A stretch of 64,000 nt of DNA from CAVZMI01 sp050011775 (GTDB lineage: Bacteria; Bacteroidota; Ignavibacteria; UBA10030; CAVZMI01), in NCBI GenBank assembly GCA_050011775.1, contig JBEKIL010000010.1:62001-126000 (forward strand), written 5' to 3'. Below the pieces are notes generated by a model. That model ran no database searches. It had not been told where the DNA came from and was given only the letters and a program-made list of their open reading frames with translations. Positions 1-9,922 of the stretch are shown here, in pieces. How positions within the stretch are numbered: position 1 is the stretch's first letter; every line of letters starts with the position of its first letter. The position numbers and the translations under genes were made by a program.

Positions 1-39
1 TAATAATAGAATCACTCAGACAAAATTAAGGTAACTGCT

Positions 40-3000
40 ATGAATGTGAAAACTTCGATCCTTCTCTTTGCACTGCTGATGCTTACGGCGGGTGCGACTG
101 CGTTGTTTGCGGGCACGACCGGAAAGATATCGGGAAGAATCACCGATGCCTCTACCGGGGAACCCCTGATTGCTGTGAATATCCTCCTGAAAGGTACCAG
201 GATGGGCACATCGAGCGATGTCGATGGGAATTATATGATCCTGAACATCCCACCGGGAACGTATACAGTTACGGTAACAATGATCGGATACCGGCAGGTG
301 CAATACGAGAACGTCCGGGTGAACATCGACCTAACGACACGACTGTTAACCGAATTACATCCAACGGCTGTGGAACTTGAAGCCGTCATCGTGACAGCTG
401 AAAGGAAACTTGTCGTGAAAGATATGACTGGATCCCTTTCGACGACTACAGCCGACCAGATTGAGAGTCTGCCGGTTCAGAATTTACAACAGGTCCTTAG
501 ATTGAATGCCGGTATCATCGAATCCGACGGAGCGCTGCATATGCGAGGCGGCCGGTCCGGCGAAATCGCCTACTGGGTCGATGGTATTTCCTCGACCGAC
601 GTCTATGACGGACGGATGGGGACGACAGTCGAAAACTCTGCCATCCAGGAGGTTCAGGTTGTGAGCGGCACATTTAATGCCGAATACGGCCAGGCGATGT
701 CCGGTATCGTGAATATCATCACGAAAGAAGGCGGGGGGAATTATACGGGTCAGCTCAAGATCTACGGCGGCGATTATGTGAGCAACGATGACCATTTCGG
801 GCTCTACCAGTCGATCCAGACCGTCAGTGATTCCACCATTCAAGGACTTACTCGAGTCGTCTCAAGCACGCGCGATCATCCGCTGAAAAAAATAAATCCG
901 ATTTACAACGGGGAATTCAGTTTGAGCGGGCCGATTCCATTGACGGGCAACAACCTGACGTTCTTTGCCAACGGCCGGTATTTCTATGATGAAGGTTATT
1001 TCTACGGGAGAAACTGGTTCAGGCCGAATGGAACGCCGGGCGACAGCTCTCTGGTGGCGCTGAATCCGAATAAGGCGATCTCCTTGCAGGGCAAATTGAA
1101 CTTCCAGCCGAGCTCGTCTTTGAAACTCAATTATAACATCTTCTGGAATAAAAACGACAGGGATAGGAACTACTTCCGGTACAACACAGCCGACTATCAG
1201 TTTAATGTGTCCGGACAGGCCGGGTACAGTCAGTTCAATACCCATGACTATAAATATGATCCGTACGGTTATCCGCAATATCATTCCACCGGATTGACAC
1301 AGATGCTGACATTGAGCCAAATCCTCTCACAATCAACATTCTATGAGGTACGCCTCAGCCGTTTTTACTCTGAATCAAAACAATATGTCTGGGCCGATCC
1401 GAACACAGCGAACACCTATCTTGTGAGTATCATCGCAGATAATGCGAAAGGAATTCTTCCCGAGACGTTCAATCCCTATACAACCGAGGGGAAAGCACTG
1501 CTCGATTCGATCACGGCTCTGGGCGGACGATACGAGTACGTTCCCGATCCGAGCGGACCGGTCGGTTATATCGATCCACAGACGATCAACTCCCCGGCAT
1601 CGTATAGTTTCCTCAACAAGGGAATGGATGTCACGAATACCACGCGCAGCACCGCCTACTGGGTCGGAAAAGTCGATTTCACGAGCCAGTTGAGTAATAC
1701 GCATCAACTTAAAGCGGGAACGGAAATTAGGCTGCATGATATCACGCTGCACGGTTTCGAAATCGTTGCAAAAACGGACGCGAACGGTCAGGCAATTACA
1801 CCTTTTGAACCGGCGGTACCTGCTGTTGGAAGTCTCTATAGAAACGATTACGACCGGAAACCGAGAGAAATATCGGGCTATATTCAGGACAAGACTGAAT
1901 TCAACGATATCATCCTCAACATCGGATTGCGCTACGATTATTTTGATGCAAACTCGACGGTACCCGCCGATCCAACCGATCCAAATATCTATGGGCCATT
2001 CAAATATAAAAACATCTATGCAAACTGGGTCGATATGCCGGTGACGTATCAGGGCACGATCGATAAATACATCACCGAACGGCTTGCTTCGGGAGCAATC
2101 CGAGAGTATACGCCTGACGAGCGGCGGGCGTTCATGCAAAAGAAGGTGAATGGGAAAATGTCGCTCAGTCCACGCCTCGGGATCGCATTTCCGATCACCG
2201 ACAGGGGGGTCATTCACTTCTCCTACGGGCATTTCTTCCAGGCACCGGAATTCCAGTATCTCTATTCAAATCCGGACTTCAAGTTATCGAGCGGCTCGGG
2301 AGATGCACTTTTCGGGAATGCCGACCTCAAACCGCAAAAGACCGTCATGTATGAGATCGGTCTGCAGCAGCAGATGGGTGACGATATCGGCGTCGACCTT
2401 ACGATTTTCTACCGCGATGTACGCGACTGGATCGGAACAAGTCCGATTATCATGACGGCAAAAACTGGAGTGGCGTATTCGATTTTTGAGAACAAAGATT
2501 ACGAGAACGTCAGGGGTATCACTCTGAAGGTTGAAAAGAGGTTCACCAATAATTATTCATTCCGTGCCGATTATACGTTCCAAAAGGCGGAAGGCACCTA
2601 TTCGAATCCACAGGATGCATTCAACGCCCAGCTTGCAAATCAGGCACCTGTGTTGAATCTTATACCGATGGGCTGGGATCAGACACACACTCTCAATGCT
2701 CAATTCATCTTCAATATATCCCAGTGGACAGTTTCGCTTATCGGCAGGTACTGGAGTGGACGCCCGTATACGCCAAGCTTCCCGGTGGCAGAGACGGTGG
2801 GAGCCGCCGCTGTATCAGGTCTGGTTCAGAATAGTGCACGTCGTCCTGATCAGAAAAGCATCGACCTGATGATTAACAGGACATTTAAGCTCGCGTCACG
2901 ACTCAGTTTTGAATTGTTTGTGAATGTCTATAACCTGCTCGATCAGCGGGATGCGACAGCGGTGTATGGCGACACGGGAAGTCCGGAATACACAACGAAT

Positions 3001-3123
3001 ATCAATCCGGGGAAAATACCGTATACCAGCACCAGGGTAAGCACAGTTCAGGATTACGTGAATCAGCCGAGCTGGTACACGGCGCCCCGCCGGGTCGAAG
3101 TCGGCGTCATCTTAGGCTTTTAG
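40..3123 (+). CDS. TonB-dependent receptor with carboxypeptidase-regulatory-like domain
   Basis: Outer-membrane receptor of 1027 residues that would import a ligand using TonB energy. Residues 1-25 form a signal peptide ending in ALFAG. Residues 28-115 form a CarboxypepD_reg-like beta-sandwich (GKISGRITDASTGEPL). A plug domain follows at roughly 120-230 (MRGGRSGEIAYWVDGI, then VVSGTFNAEYGQAMSGIVNI). The rest is a beta-barrel with many aromatic strands. An AAGG ribosome-binding site lies about nine bases before the ATG. It is the first gene of a three-gene plus-strand unit with the secreted protein at 3140 and the PorV-like protein at 6650. No SusD-type partner is present. Barrel and plug are recognisable family features; the ligand cannot be read from the sequence. 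The barrel could also serve a structural or export role, since similar genes commonly precede PorV-type genes in this bacterial group. Confidence 0.9.
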   Translation: MNVKTSILLFALLMLTAGATALFAGTTGKISGRITDASTGEPLIAVNILLKGTRMGTSSDVDGNYMILNIPPGTYTVTVTMIGYRQVQYENVRVNIDLTTRLLTELHPTAVELEAVIVTAERKLVVKDMTGSLSTTTADQIESLPVQNLQQVLRLNAGIIESDGALHMRGGRSGEIAYWVDGISSTDVYDGRMGTTVENSAIQEVQVVSGTFNAEYGQAMSGIVNIITKEGGGNYTGQLKIYGGDYVSNDDHFGLYQSIQTVSDSTIQGLTRVVSSTRDHPLKKINPIYNGEFSLSGPIPLTGNNLTFFANGRYFYDEGYFYGRNWFRPNGTPGDSSLVALNPNKAISLQGKLNFQPSSSLKLNYNIFWNKNDRDRNYFRYNTADYQFNVSGQAGYSQFNTHDYKYDPYGYPQYHSTGLTQMLTLSQILSQSTFYEVRLSRFYSESKQYVWADPNTANTYLVSIIADNAKGILPETFNPYTTEGKALLDSITALGGRYEYVPDPSGPVGYIDPQTINSPASYSFLNKGMDVTNTTRSTAYWVGKVDFTSQLSNTHQLKAGTEIRLHDITLHGFEIVAKTDANGQAITPFEPAVPAVGSLYRNDYDRKPREISGYIQDKTEFNDIILNIGLRYDYFDANSTVPADPTDPNIYGPFKYKNIYANWVDMPVTYQGTIDKYITERLASGAIREYTPDERRAFMQKKVNGKMSLSPRLGIAFPITDRGVIHFSYGHFFQAPEFQYLYSNPDFKLSSGSGDALFGNADLKPQKTVMYEIGLQQQMGDDIGVDLTIFYRDVRDWIGTSPIIMTAKTGVAYSIFENKDYENVRGITLKVEKRFTNNYSFRADYTFQKAEGTYSNPQDAFNAQLANQAPVLNLIPMGWDQTHTLNAQFIFNISQWTVSLIGRYWSGRPYTPSFPVAETVGAAAVSGLVQNSARRPDQKSIDLMINRTFKLASRLSFELFVNVYNLLDQRDATAVYGDTGSPEYTTNINPGKIPYTSTRVSTVQDYVNQPSWYTAPRRVEVGVILGF

Positions 3124-3139
3124 TCGAGGAGATAAAAGA

Positions 3140-6100
3140 ATGAAAAGAATTTTACTTTTTGTCATTATGATGATACTCTCTGCATCCGTTATGCAGGCAC
3201 AAATGAGTACGCTGCACGGGATGGATTCGGAAACACGCATCGGCATCCATGCAGGAAACGATTTCAGAGTGAGTGTCTGGAATGACGGGACATTCGGAGG
3301 AAGGGTCAGCAATAAAACCAATCCGATCGAAGTTGCCGGCGAATGGCCCATCAACAGTGGACATTATTATCTTGTGGACGGCAACCCGATGATTGTCGCA
3401 GAAGTTGTCGACACAACCAGGAATACCGTTCATATTCTCAGTTCGAATAAAAGCATGAACATCTCGCAGACGCACGGACCTCGCGATCCCGTGACGAACG
3501 AATGGTGGACATTCCTTCCGCTTCCGGGCTTTGCCAATGTGAACAACAACCGCGTGGCGATGGCGAAGGGACGTTTCGAGTGGCCGAATTCATGGCCTGC
3601 ATACTGGCCGGATAAGATGGATGATGCGACCGATCCCGGCTGGAGAAATGATGCCGTGGATGGAAACTCCTCGAGGGCAGCATGGAACGGCTACTTCGGA
3701 AAAAATATATTTAATGCCGACGAAGAAAGCTATTTTGTCGCCGACGACTACAATAACAAATTGGATAAAAACTTCTTCCCTGACAGCACGGATCACCACC
3801 GGATGGGCCTCGGCCTGCGAATGTATGTTCGCGGACTTCAATGGTCGAAGGCATCGGTAAAGGACGGGATCTTCTGTCTCTATGATTTTCAGAATATCGG
3901 AACGCATTACCTCGATAAAAATGTGTTCGGCTTCAAGGTCGGGAACAATATGGGAGAATCGAACGCTGGACCTGATGCGGGCGATGACGATGCAGCTTAT
4001 AGCAGGGATCTCAATCTTGCATATATGTGGGACCATGATGATCTCGGTGCTGGGGGCTATAGCCCGGTCGGCTATATGGGAGGTGCATTCCTTGAGAGTC
4101 CGGGCAATCCGTACGACGGAATCGATAATGATAACGATGGAAAAAACGGCCCCGGTCCGACAATGACGGAATCGATGTTCCAGCCGCGGGTTCTCAATCC
4201 TAACGATCAAATCGTCCTGATCAATTATAAGACGTTCGATCGGATCGTGACCACCCTCGCGGATACACTCGCGAGACTCGGGAAGAACTCCCTCGACACG
4301 CTTCTTGTGCCCTTTGGAAACCATATCTATAAGTATTATGCGGGTGATACACTTAGAGAGTTCGGCGATAACCTCTTTGACGATAATCTCAACGGCCTCA
4401 TTGATGAAAACAGAGGACGGGCAGACCAGAACGGGGTATACCATTACCTTTACATTTCCGACGACGGAACAGGATATAAATACATAAACTACCTCGATCC
4501 CAATCCAGCCACAAATGGAAAGAGCAACAAGCTGATCGATGAACGCCGCGATGACGGAATCGACAACGACGGCGATTGGAACGCTCTTAACGACGATGTC
4601 GGAATGGATGGTTTGCCGAATACCCATGATTTTGGGGAAGGCGACGGGTTGCCGACGTCGGGAAGAGGAACGAACCTTCCCGGTGAACCGCACATCGATA
4701 AAACCGATATCGATGAAAGCGATATGCTTGGATTGACGAGTTTCTACCTCTACGATTGGGGTACGACGTTCCAATACGACCCCGAGATGATGTGGAACGG
4801 CCTCTATCCAGGGTCATTCATGTATACTTTCGCAACCGCAAACGTTGAGCTGCTGTACGGATCGGGATATTTCCCACTTGTCCCTGGCCAGACCGAACGG
4901 TTTTCGATGGGGATCATCTGCGGAATAGATCTCAATGCCCTCGTCAGAAATAAAAACTATTTTGCGATGGCATACAACCAGAACTATAATTTCGCACAGG
5001 CGCCGCTCATTCCGAATCTGCGGGCGATTGTAGGAGATCACAAAGTGACGCTGTTCTGGGACAATCTCGCCGAATCGTCCGACGACCCGATCAGCGGGAA
5101 AGATTTTGAAGGGTACAAAATCTACCGTTCGACGGATCCCGGATTCAACGATGCCACGCCGATTACGGACGGCTACGGCAGCGTCGTCGGCAGAGAACCG
5201 ATCGCCCAGTTCGATCTTGACAACACATATGCTGGATTTGCTCCGGTGCAAATGCAGAATGCCGGCGTTCATTTCTGGCTCGGTAATAATTCCGGATTAC
5301 GACATTACTGGACAGATACGACTGCCGTTAACGGCACGAGATATTTTTATGCCGTGACCTCGTACGACCATGGAGATGTTGAGAAAGGCATCGATCCGTC
5401 GGAATGCACGAAGTATGTCGCGCTGCAGACATCCGGCGAGATTGAAAAAGGGCTGAATGTCGTCGTCGTGACGCCGGAAGCACCCTCAGCTGGATATGTT
5501 GAAGCCGCCTTCAAGGACGGGAAGTTCATGGCCGGTCCACAGAATACGGCAAGCGGATCGATAAGCTACAACATCGTCGATAATACCCAGATAAAAGAGA
5601 ACAACACATACCGAATCTCCTTTACGGCGCGCGATACCTCGGTCGGTTCCGGCGTGATGAAGGCGACGTCGGGCTTCAACCTCGTAAATACGACCACAGG
5701 CGATACGCTGTTAAGAAGCTGTCCGCTCACAGGTTATGGCAGCGAGGGAGTGCCGGTTGTTGAAGGATTCACACTTTCATTCAGCGGAAATCCGGGAGTA
5801 CTCGACGTTGACGCAGCCACTTCCGGGTGGAACAAGACGGGCATTCCCACATATGATTTCCGACCCTATTCATATCTCAAGCAACCGGTGAATATCCTCC
5901 CGTCGGGAAATTACGCAATCGTCATCGGGGGAGTAGGTATCGATACGTCAAAAACCTACAAAAGAGGTTCACAGGTGCTTCCGGCGAAACCGGTCAACTT
6001 TACGGTGTTCAATACCCTGACGAATCAGAAGGTCGATTTTGCATTCAGAGAAGTTGATTCAGCCAACGGCGGCAGTGGGGTGTTTTCATTCAATTTGAAG

Positions 6101-6634
6101 AAACGTCAGTCGGATGAAATTATATTCCTGAATCCGGGCGATACGGTTGCCAGCTGGTGGATGAGGTACACTATTAGTTCATCGACTCAGGCAGACTCGT
6201 CATTGCCGGTATCGGGCGACATTCTCACTCTGAACTTGACGCACCCGTTTCTAACAAACGACCTTTATGAGTTTACAACGGTGGCCCAGGGCGTCAATAT
6301 TGAACAGGCCAAAACAGATCTCGATAAGATCAAGGTGGTTCCGAACCCGTACATCGTGACGAACTCGTGGGAACCGCGGAATCCCTATTCGAACGGACGC
6401 GGAGACCGGGTTCTCCATTTCACGCACCTGCCTCAAAAATGTACGATCAAGATCTTCAACGTCCGGGGTCAACTGGTAAATACCCTCGAACACGACGCAC
6501 CGCTGATCGATGGGACGGAGGTGTGGAATATGCTCTCGAAGGATAACCTGGAAATTTCGTACGGTATTTACATTTACCATATCAAAGCCGACGGTATCGG
6601 CGAAAAAACCGGAAAATTCGTAGTCCTTAAATAG
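3140..6634 (+). CDS. Large secreted protein with Ca-binding-like Asp repeats, FnIII-like domain and divergent sorting tail
   Basis: Exported protein of 1164 residues with no catalytic domain that I recognise. A signal peptide is clear (MKRILLFVIMMILSASVMQA). Acidic loops resembling calcium-binding repeats recur at about 330-520 (GIDNDNDGKNG, DDNLNGLIDENRG, DGIDNDGDW). Around residues 630-770 is a fibronectin-III-like segment (VTLFWDN ... FEGYKIYRS ... FYAVTSYDHGD). The last 100 residues (VVPNPYIVTNSWEPRNPY ... GIYIYHIKADG) resemble a T9SS C-terminal sorting domain, but the usual NYPNPFNP box is diverged to NPYIVTNSWEPRNPY. It starts 16 bases after the receptor stop with an AGGAG site, so the two genes are probably one operon. 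Family knowledge suggests surface display; the function is unknown. Confidence 0.82.
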   Translation: MKRILLFVIMMILSASVMQAQMSTLHGMDSETRIGIHAGNDFRVSVWNDGTFGGRVSNKTNPIEVAGEWPINSGHYYLVDGNPMIVAEVVDTTRNTVHILSSNKSMNISQTHGPRDPVTNEWWTFLPLPGFANVNNNRVAMAKGRFEWPNSWPAYWPDKMDDATDPGWRNDAVDGNSSRAAWNGYFGKNIFNADEESYFVADDYNNKLDKNFFPDSTDHHRMGLGLRMYVRGLQWSKASVKDGIFCLYDFQNIGTHYLDKNVFGFKVGNNMGESNAGPDAGDDDAAYSRDLNLAYMWDHDDLGAGGYSPVGYMGGAFLESPGNPYDGIDNDNDGKNGPGPTMTESMFQPRVLNPNDQIVLINYKTFDRIVTTLADTLARLGKNSLDTLLVPFGNHIYKYYAGDTLREFGDNLFDDNLNGLIDENRGRADQNGVYHYLYISDDGTGYKYINYLDPNPATNGKSNKLIDERRDDGIDNDGDWNALNDDVGMDGLPNTHDFGEGDGLPTSGRGTNLPGEPHIDKTDIDESDMLGLTSFYLYDWGTTFQYDPEMMWNGLYPGSFMYTFATANVELLYGSGYFPLVPGQTERFSMGIICGIDLNALVRNKNYFAMAYNQNYNFAQAPLIPNLRAIVGDHKVTLFWDNLAESSDDPISGKDFEGYKIYRSTDPGFNDATPITDGYGSVVGREPIAQFDLDNTYAGFAPVQMQNAGVHFWLGNNSGLRHYWTDTTAVNGTRYFYAVTSYDHGDVEKGIDPSECTKYVALQTSGEIEKGLNVVVVTPEAPSAGYVEAAFKDGKFMAGPQNTASGSISYNIVDNTQIKENNTYRISFTARDTSVGSGVMKATSGFNLVNTTTGDTLLRSCPLTGYGSEGVPVVEGFTLSFSGNPGVLDVDAATSGWNKTGIPTYDFRPYSYLKQPVNILPSGNYAIVIGGVGIDTSKTYKRGSQVLPAKPVNFTVFNTLTNQKVDFAFREVDSANGGSGVFSFNLKKRQSDEIIFLNPGDTVASWWMRYTISSSTQADSSLPVSGDILTLNLTHPFLTNDLYEFTTVAQGVNIEQAKTDLDKIKVVPNPYIVTNSWEPRNPYSNGRGDRVLHFTHLPQKCTIKIFNVRGQLVNTLEHDAPLIDGTEVWNMLSKDNLEISYGIYIYHIKADGIGEKTGKFVVLK

Positions 6635-6649
6635 CGGAGAAGACATACA

Positions 6650-7669
6650 ATGAAAAAGTATTTTTTAATCATTCTCGGATTGGTGCTGGTGTGCAATCCG
6701 AATATTCAGGCCCAGGGGGTGACGAAAGTCGGGACGACCGCTGCGAGCTTTCTGGGGATCGACGTCGGTCCGCGGGCGAACGCAATGGGAAGCGCCAGTG
6801 TTTCGGTTGCGAACGATGCATCGGCCATGTATTGGAATCCGGCCGGAATTGCCAAACTCAACAATGTTGATGCTATGTTTTCCAACGCCCGATGGATCGC
6901 CGACCTTTCATTCAACTATGCCGGAATCGTTCTTCCACTGGGCGACTTCGGGAACGTCGGCGTCAACGCTACGTTTCTCTCAATGGGCGAGATGGAACGA
7001 ACCACGGTTGCCCAGCCGGAAGGAACGGGCGAGTTGTTCGATGCTGCAAGTTATGCCTTTGGATTGACATACGCACGAAATCTTACCGATCAGTTCTCGA
7101 TCGGTATCAATGCGAAATATATCAATGAGAGGCTCTACAACAGCAACGCCGGAGGATTCGCCATAGACGTCGGCGCACTCTTCGATACCCGATTCCACGG
7201 TATCATGCTTGGTATGAGCATCTCGAACTATGGCTCGAAAATGCAGCTGGATGGCCGCGACCTGCAGATCCAGCACGATATCGACCCGGGAGAGAACGGG
7301 AACAACGCCAATATCAACGCACGACTGCAGACCGATAATTTCGATCTACCGCTTATGTTCCGCGTCGGGGTATCCATGGACGTTCTCAAGGGGGCGCTGA
7401 ACAGCAATCTGATCGTTTCGGCTGATGCCCTTCACCCAAGCGACGACGTCGAGTCGCTCAACGTCGGCGCCGAATATACATTCAACGATATGATTTCGCT
7501 GCGGGCCGGCTACAAAGGTCTTGCCGCCAAAGATACGGAGCAGGGATTGAACTACGGAGCAGGACTTCATTATGTCATCGCTGGAACCATAATGAATTTC
7601 GATTATGCGTATATTGATTTCGGTGCCCTCAACGCGGTTCACATGTTCAGCATACGATTAGGTTTCTAA
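6650..7669 (+). CDS. PorV/PorQ family (UPF0164) outer-membrane protein
   Basis: Predicted outer-membrane beta-barrel of 339 residues in the FadL-like PorV/UPF0164 family. PorV escorts T9SS cargo from the translocon to the attachment complex, while other family members have no known role. After the signal peptide (MKKYFLIILGLVLVCNPNIQA) comes the typical start SFLGIDVGPRANAMGSA, then DASAMYWNPAGIA, then alternating amphipathic strands ending in phenylalanine (FSIRLGF). It begins 16 bases after the preceding stop and is followed by a rho-independent terminator, so it closes the three-gene unit. With nine T9SS-tailed proteins in the window a sorting role is plausible, but many genomes carry several paralogues and this one cannot be named PorV with certainty. 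Confidence 0.85.
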   Translation: MKKYFLIILGLVLVCNPNIQAQGVTKVGTTAASFLGIDVGPRANAMGSASVSVANDASAMYWNPAGIAKLNNVDAMFSNARWIADLSFNYAGIVLPLGDFGNVGVNATFLSMGEMERTTVAQPEGTGELFDAASYAFGLTYARNLTDQFSIGINAKYINERLYNSNAGGFAIDVGALFDTRFHGIMLGMSISNYGSKMQLDGRDLQIQHDIDPGENGNNANINARLQTDNFDLPLMFRVGVSMDVLKGALNSNLIVSADALHPSDDVESLNVGAEYTFNDMISLRAGYKGLAAKDTEQGLNYGAGLHYVIAGTIMNFDYAYIDFGALNAVHMFSIRLGF

Positions 7670-7691
7670 AAAGAAAGAAGCGCACTTCACT

Positions 7692-7729
7692 AGCCCTCTT
7701 GCCCATCGCGGCGAGGGGGCTTTTTATTT
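7692..7729 (+). terminator. Rho-independent terminator after the PorV-like gene
   Basis: An AGCCCTC arm at 7692 pairs with GAGGGGGCT ending at 7721 and is followed by TTTTTATTT. It lies 23 bases after the stop of the PorV-like gene and closes the plus-strand operon. Confidence 0.8.
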
Positions 7730-7779
7730 AAATGGCAATCGGGGCGGACTGAAGAGCGGACAATGATAGTTCTAATAAC

Positions 7780-7856
7780 ATTCTTCACTCATAACTCATA
7801 ACTCCCTACGGGTCTACGATCTACGATCCGTAGGACTCGTAGAGCCGTAGGCACAA
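7780..7856. repeat. Intergenic short-repeat patch with inverted CTACG/CGTAG units
   Basis: Between two convergent terminators lies a patch of short repeats. ACTCATAACTCATAACTCC is an imperfect direct repeat, followed by several CTACG units (CTACGATCTACGATC) and their complements (CGTAGGACTCGTAGAGCCGTAG). CTACG-ATC-CGTAG is a perfect small hairpin. A related string occurs in inverted orientation near 16296-16325, so this may be a dispersed intergenic repeat. Confidence 0.45.
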
Positions 7857-7895
7857 CTTAAAAGGGGGGCTCAGCTTCCGCCAAGTCCCCCTTCT
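7857..7895 (-). terminator. Terminator hairpin after the FG-GAP/UnbV gene
   Basis: On the minus strand AAGGGGG (from 7893 leftward) pairs with CCCCCCTTTT ending near 7860, around a loop containing TTGGCGGAAGC. It lies about 25 bases past the minus-strand stop at 7919. Together with the plus-strand terminator it separates convergent operons. Confidence 0.6.
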
Positions 7896-7918
7896 CTGAG
7901 GGTAATGCCGTACAGCGT

Positions 7919-9754
7919 CTACTTCACCAGCATCATCTTCTTCGCAATCGTTATTGTCGGTGTCGACATCTTGTAGATATACACTCCCGATGCAAATCCC
8001 GATGCATCGAACAGGGTTGTATACTCGCCCGCCGGTCTCGTTTCGTCAACGAGTGTCGCCACTATCCTTCCGAGCATATCGAATACTTCGATGGTAACCT
8101 TCGACTGTTTCGGCAGCGTGTAAACGATTGTCGTCGTAGGATTGAACGGGTTCGGGTAGTTCGCCTTCAACTCGAACCGCGCCGGAATTGAACTTTGCTG
8201 ATTCTCGATTCCAACGACCGCACCGACACCTTGAGTGAAGGTGTAATATTTATCGACGACTGTGAGGTTCGTCGCCACGTCTCTCGCTCCCGTCGGCCAT
8301 ACGACTATGACGCTGTCGACGGTTGTTGTCGACGGCCCGAGGCCGAAGTTCGCCCAAAGATTGCCGTTGCCGCATCCGCCAATAGAGCCCCCTTCGATGA
8401 CGCGGGTCTGCCGCTTGCCCCCCGCAACCAGTGTGAACCGGGCGCCAATTCCGGCCTTGTTATCAGTAACGCCGACAGGCCTGAATGCAATCCAGTGATT
8501 ACCGTTCCCGCTATTCGTAAGGAGTCGCTTCCAGCTGTTGAGGCCTGAGCCGTAGTAATCGAGGAAGCCGTCGCTGTTGTAATCAATAAGAAATACGGTA
8601 CGTTCATCGCGTCCCTTGATCGTATCGGTCGCAACCTCATGCGATATGTCGGTGAAGGTACCATCGCCGTTGTTGTGCAGTATACGCTGACCGAAGAGCC
8701 TGCTGCCATAGAGGATATCAAGGTACCCGTCATTGTCGATGTCGCCCCAGACGATTCCCCTCGAGGAATTATCCCAGACAGTATCGAGCAGCGCTTCTTT
8801 GGTGACGTTCGTGAATGTATTGTCTCCGTTATTCCGGAAAAGTTTCACTCCGGGGACGTTATCGTTCACAAACGGCGTCACAATGAGATCGAGGAATCCG
8901 TCATTATTGTAATCGCCCCATGCCGACGCGATAGCTGATGTGATGTTCAAACCCGATCCTCCTGCGGAACTTGTATCCATCGGCGTGAATCCACCGCCGT
9001 CATTGAGAAGCAATTCGCAGTATTCTGGAGCCGTGCGGATGCACGGGAGGAACAGGTCGAGCAATCCGTCGTTATTGATGTCGACCCAGGCGGGATTCCA
9101 TGCCTCGATAAGACCGAGCGTCCCGTTCATGAGCGAGGACGCAACGTTCGTGAACGTCATATCTTTATTATTATGCAAAATATAGACCGGCCCCGCGAGC
9201 GAATTCGGACCCTGGTTGCCGCCTGCGAGTGCTATATCGACATAACCATCGTTATCAAAATCGCCGACAGTAATTCCCCAGAGGCATTGACCCTTCCCGA
9301 TTCCCGCAGTGCCAAAAGCGGTGGACGTTACGTCATCGAAATAATAGCCGTTGTTTTTAAACAATGACAGGCCGAGGTTCGTACAGACGATGTCGAGTTT
9401 ACCGTCGTTGTCGAAATCGGCGAACACGGCTCCTTCTTTATATGCGGTACCGACCGAATCGAAGAGTATTCCGGGCATGTGCGATGAATCTTTTGACACT
9501 CTCGTAAAACTTATGCCGCCGTTGTTCTGGTACAAGTGACTTCGCACGCCGTTTCCGGGCTGAAAGAGATCGAGATAACCGTCGTTATTGAAGTCGCCCC
9601 ACGCGGCGCCCATCATGCCGAGTTTCGTGTAGATGCCAAGATTCGTGGAATCATGGGGAATGAAAACCGGATATTGCGCCGATGCCGTACCCGGTGCAAG
9701 CATGAACATTAACAGGCATCCGAGAACAACAAGAGAGTAAGCATATTTTTTCAT
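7919..9754 (-). CDS. T9SS-secreted FG-GAP/VCBS repeat protein with ASPIC/UnbV domain
   Basis: Secreted protein of 611 residues built from beta-propeller FG-GAP/VCBS repeats. The signal peptide is MKKYAYSLVVLGCLLMFMLAPGTASA. At least six repeats with the calcium-loop pattern DxNxDGxxD follow (DFNNDGYLDLF, DFDNDGKLDI, DFDNDGYVDIA, DINNDGLLDLF, DYNNDGFLDLI, DIDNDGYLDIL). Residues about 425-510 form an ASPIC/UnbV domain (KAGIGARFTLVAGGKRQTR ... WANFGLGPSTTTVDSVIVVWPTG). The C-terminal 90 residues are a T9SS type A sorting domain (NYPNPFNPTTTIVYTLP ... ASGVYIYKM). A strong AAGGAGGGAG site precedes the ATG. The same architecture recurs in the gene at 18432. It is probably a surface adhesin or glycan-binding propeller; no enzyme activity is indicated. 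Confidence 0.88.
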   Translation of the reverse strand: MKKYAYSLVVLGCLLMFMLAPGTASAQYPVFIPHDSTNLGIYTKLGMMGAAWGDFNNDGYLDLFQPGNGVRSHLYQNNGGISFTRVSKDSSHMPGILFDSVGTAYKEGAVFADFDNDGKLDIVCTNLGLSLFKNNGYYFDDVTSTAFGTAGIGKGQCLWGITVGDFDNDGYVDIALAGGNQGPNSLAGPVYILHNNKDMTFTNVASSLMNGTLGLIEAWNPAWVDINNDGLLDLFLPCIRTAPEYCELLLNDGGGFTPMDTSSAGGSGLNITSAIASAWGDYNNDGFLDLIVTPFVNDNVPGVKLFRNNGDNTFTNVTKEALLDTVWDNSSRGIVWGDIDNDGYLDILYGSRLFGQRILHNNGDGTFTDISHEVATDTIKGRDERTVFLIDYNSDGFLDYYGSGLNSWKRLLTNSGNGNHWIAFRPVGVTDNKAGIGARFTLVAGGKRQTRVIEGGSIGGCGNGNLWANFGLGPSTTTVDSVIVVWPTGARDVATNLTVVDKYYTFTQGVGAVVGIENQQSSIPARFELKANYPNPFNPTTTIVYTLPKQSKVTIEVFDMLGRIVATLVDETRPAGEYTTLFDASGFASGVYIYKMSTPTITIAKKMMLVK

Positions 9755-9922
9755 TTCTCTCTCCCTCCTTCTGAGTTTGGTGTTATGGTTTTTATTTATT
9801 TAATGAAAAGAAATTCCGGAAAAAATCAACAATCTATTCCAACTAAGATTAGGATGATCGAATAATCATACCGGCATAATCATCGATAGAGTTCTGTGTG
9901 GTATCATTTTCGTGTGTTGATG

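Noticed and set aside
1375..2232. 285-codon minus-strand frame within the TonB receptor gene
   Set aside because: Shadow of the receptor coding frame; arginine- and isoleucine-rich translation without family features.
3590..4774. Long open frame of 394 codons on the minus strand opposite the secreted-protein gene
   Set aside because: It lies wholly inside a clear plus-strand gene, has no ribosome-binding site and its translation shows no domain pattern; it is a codon-bias shadow.
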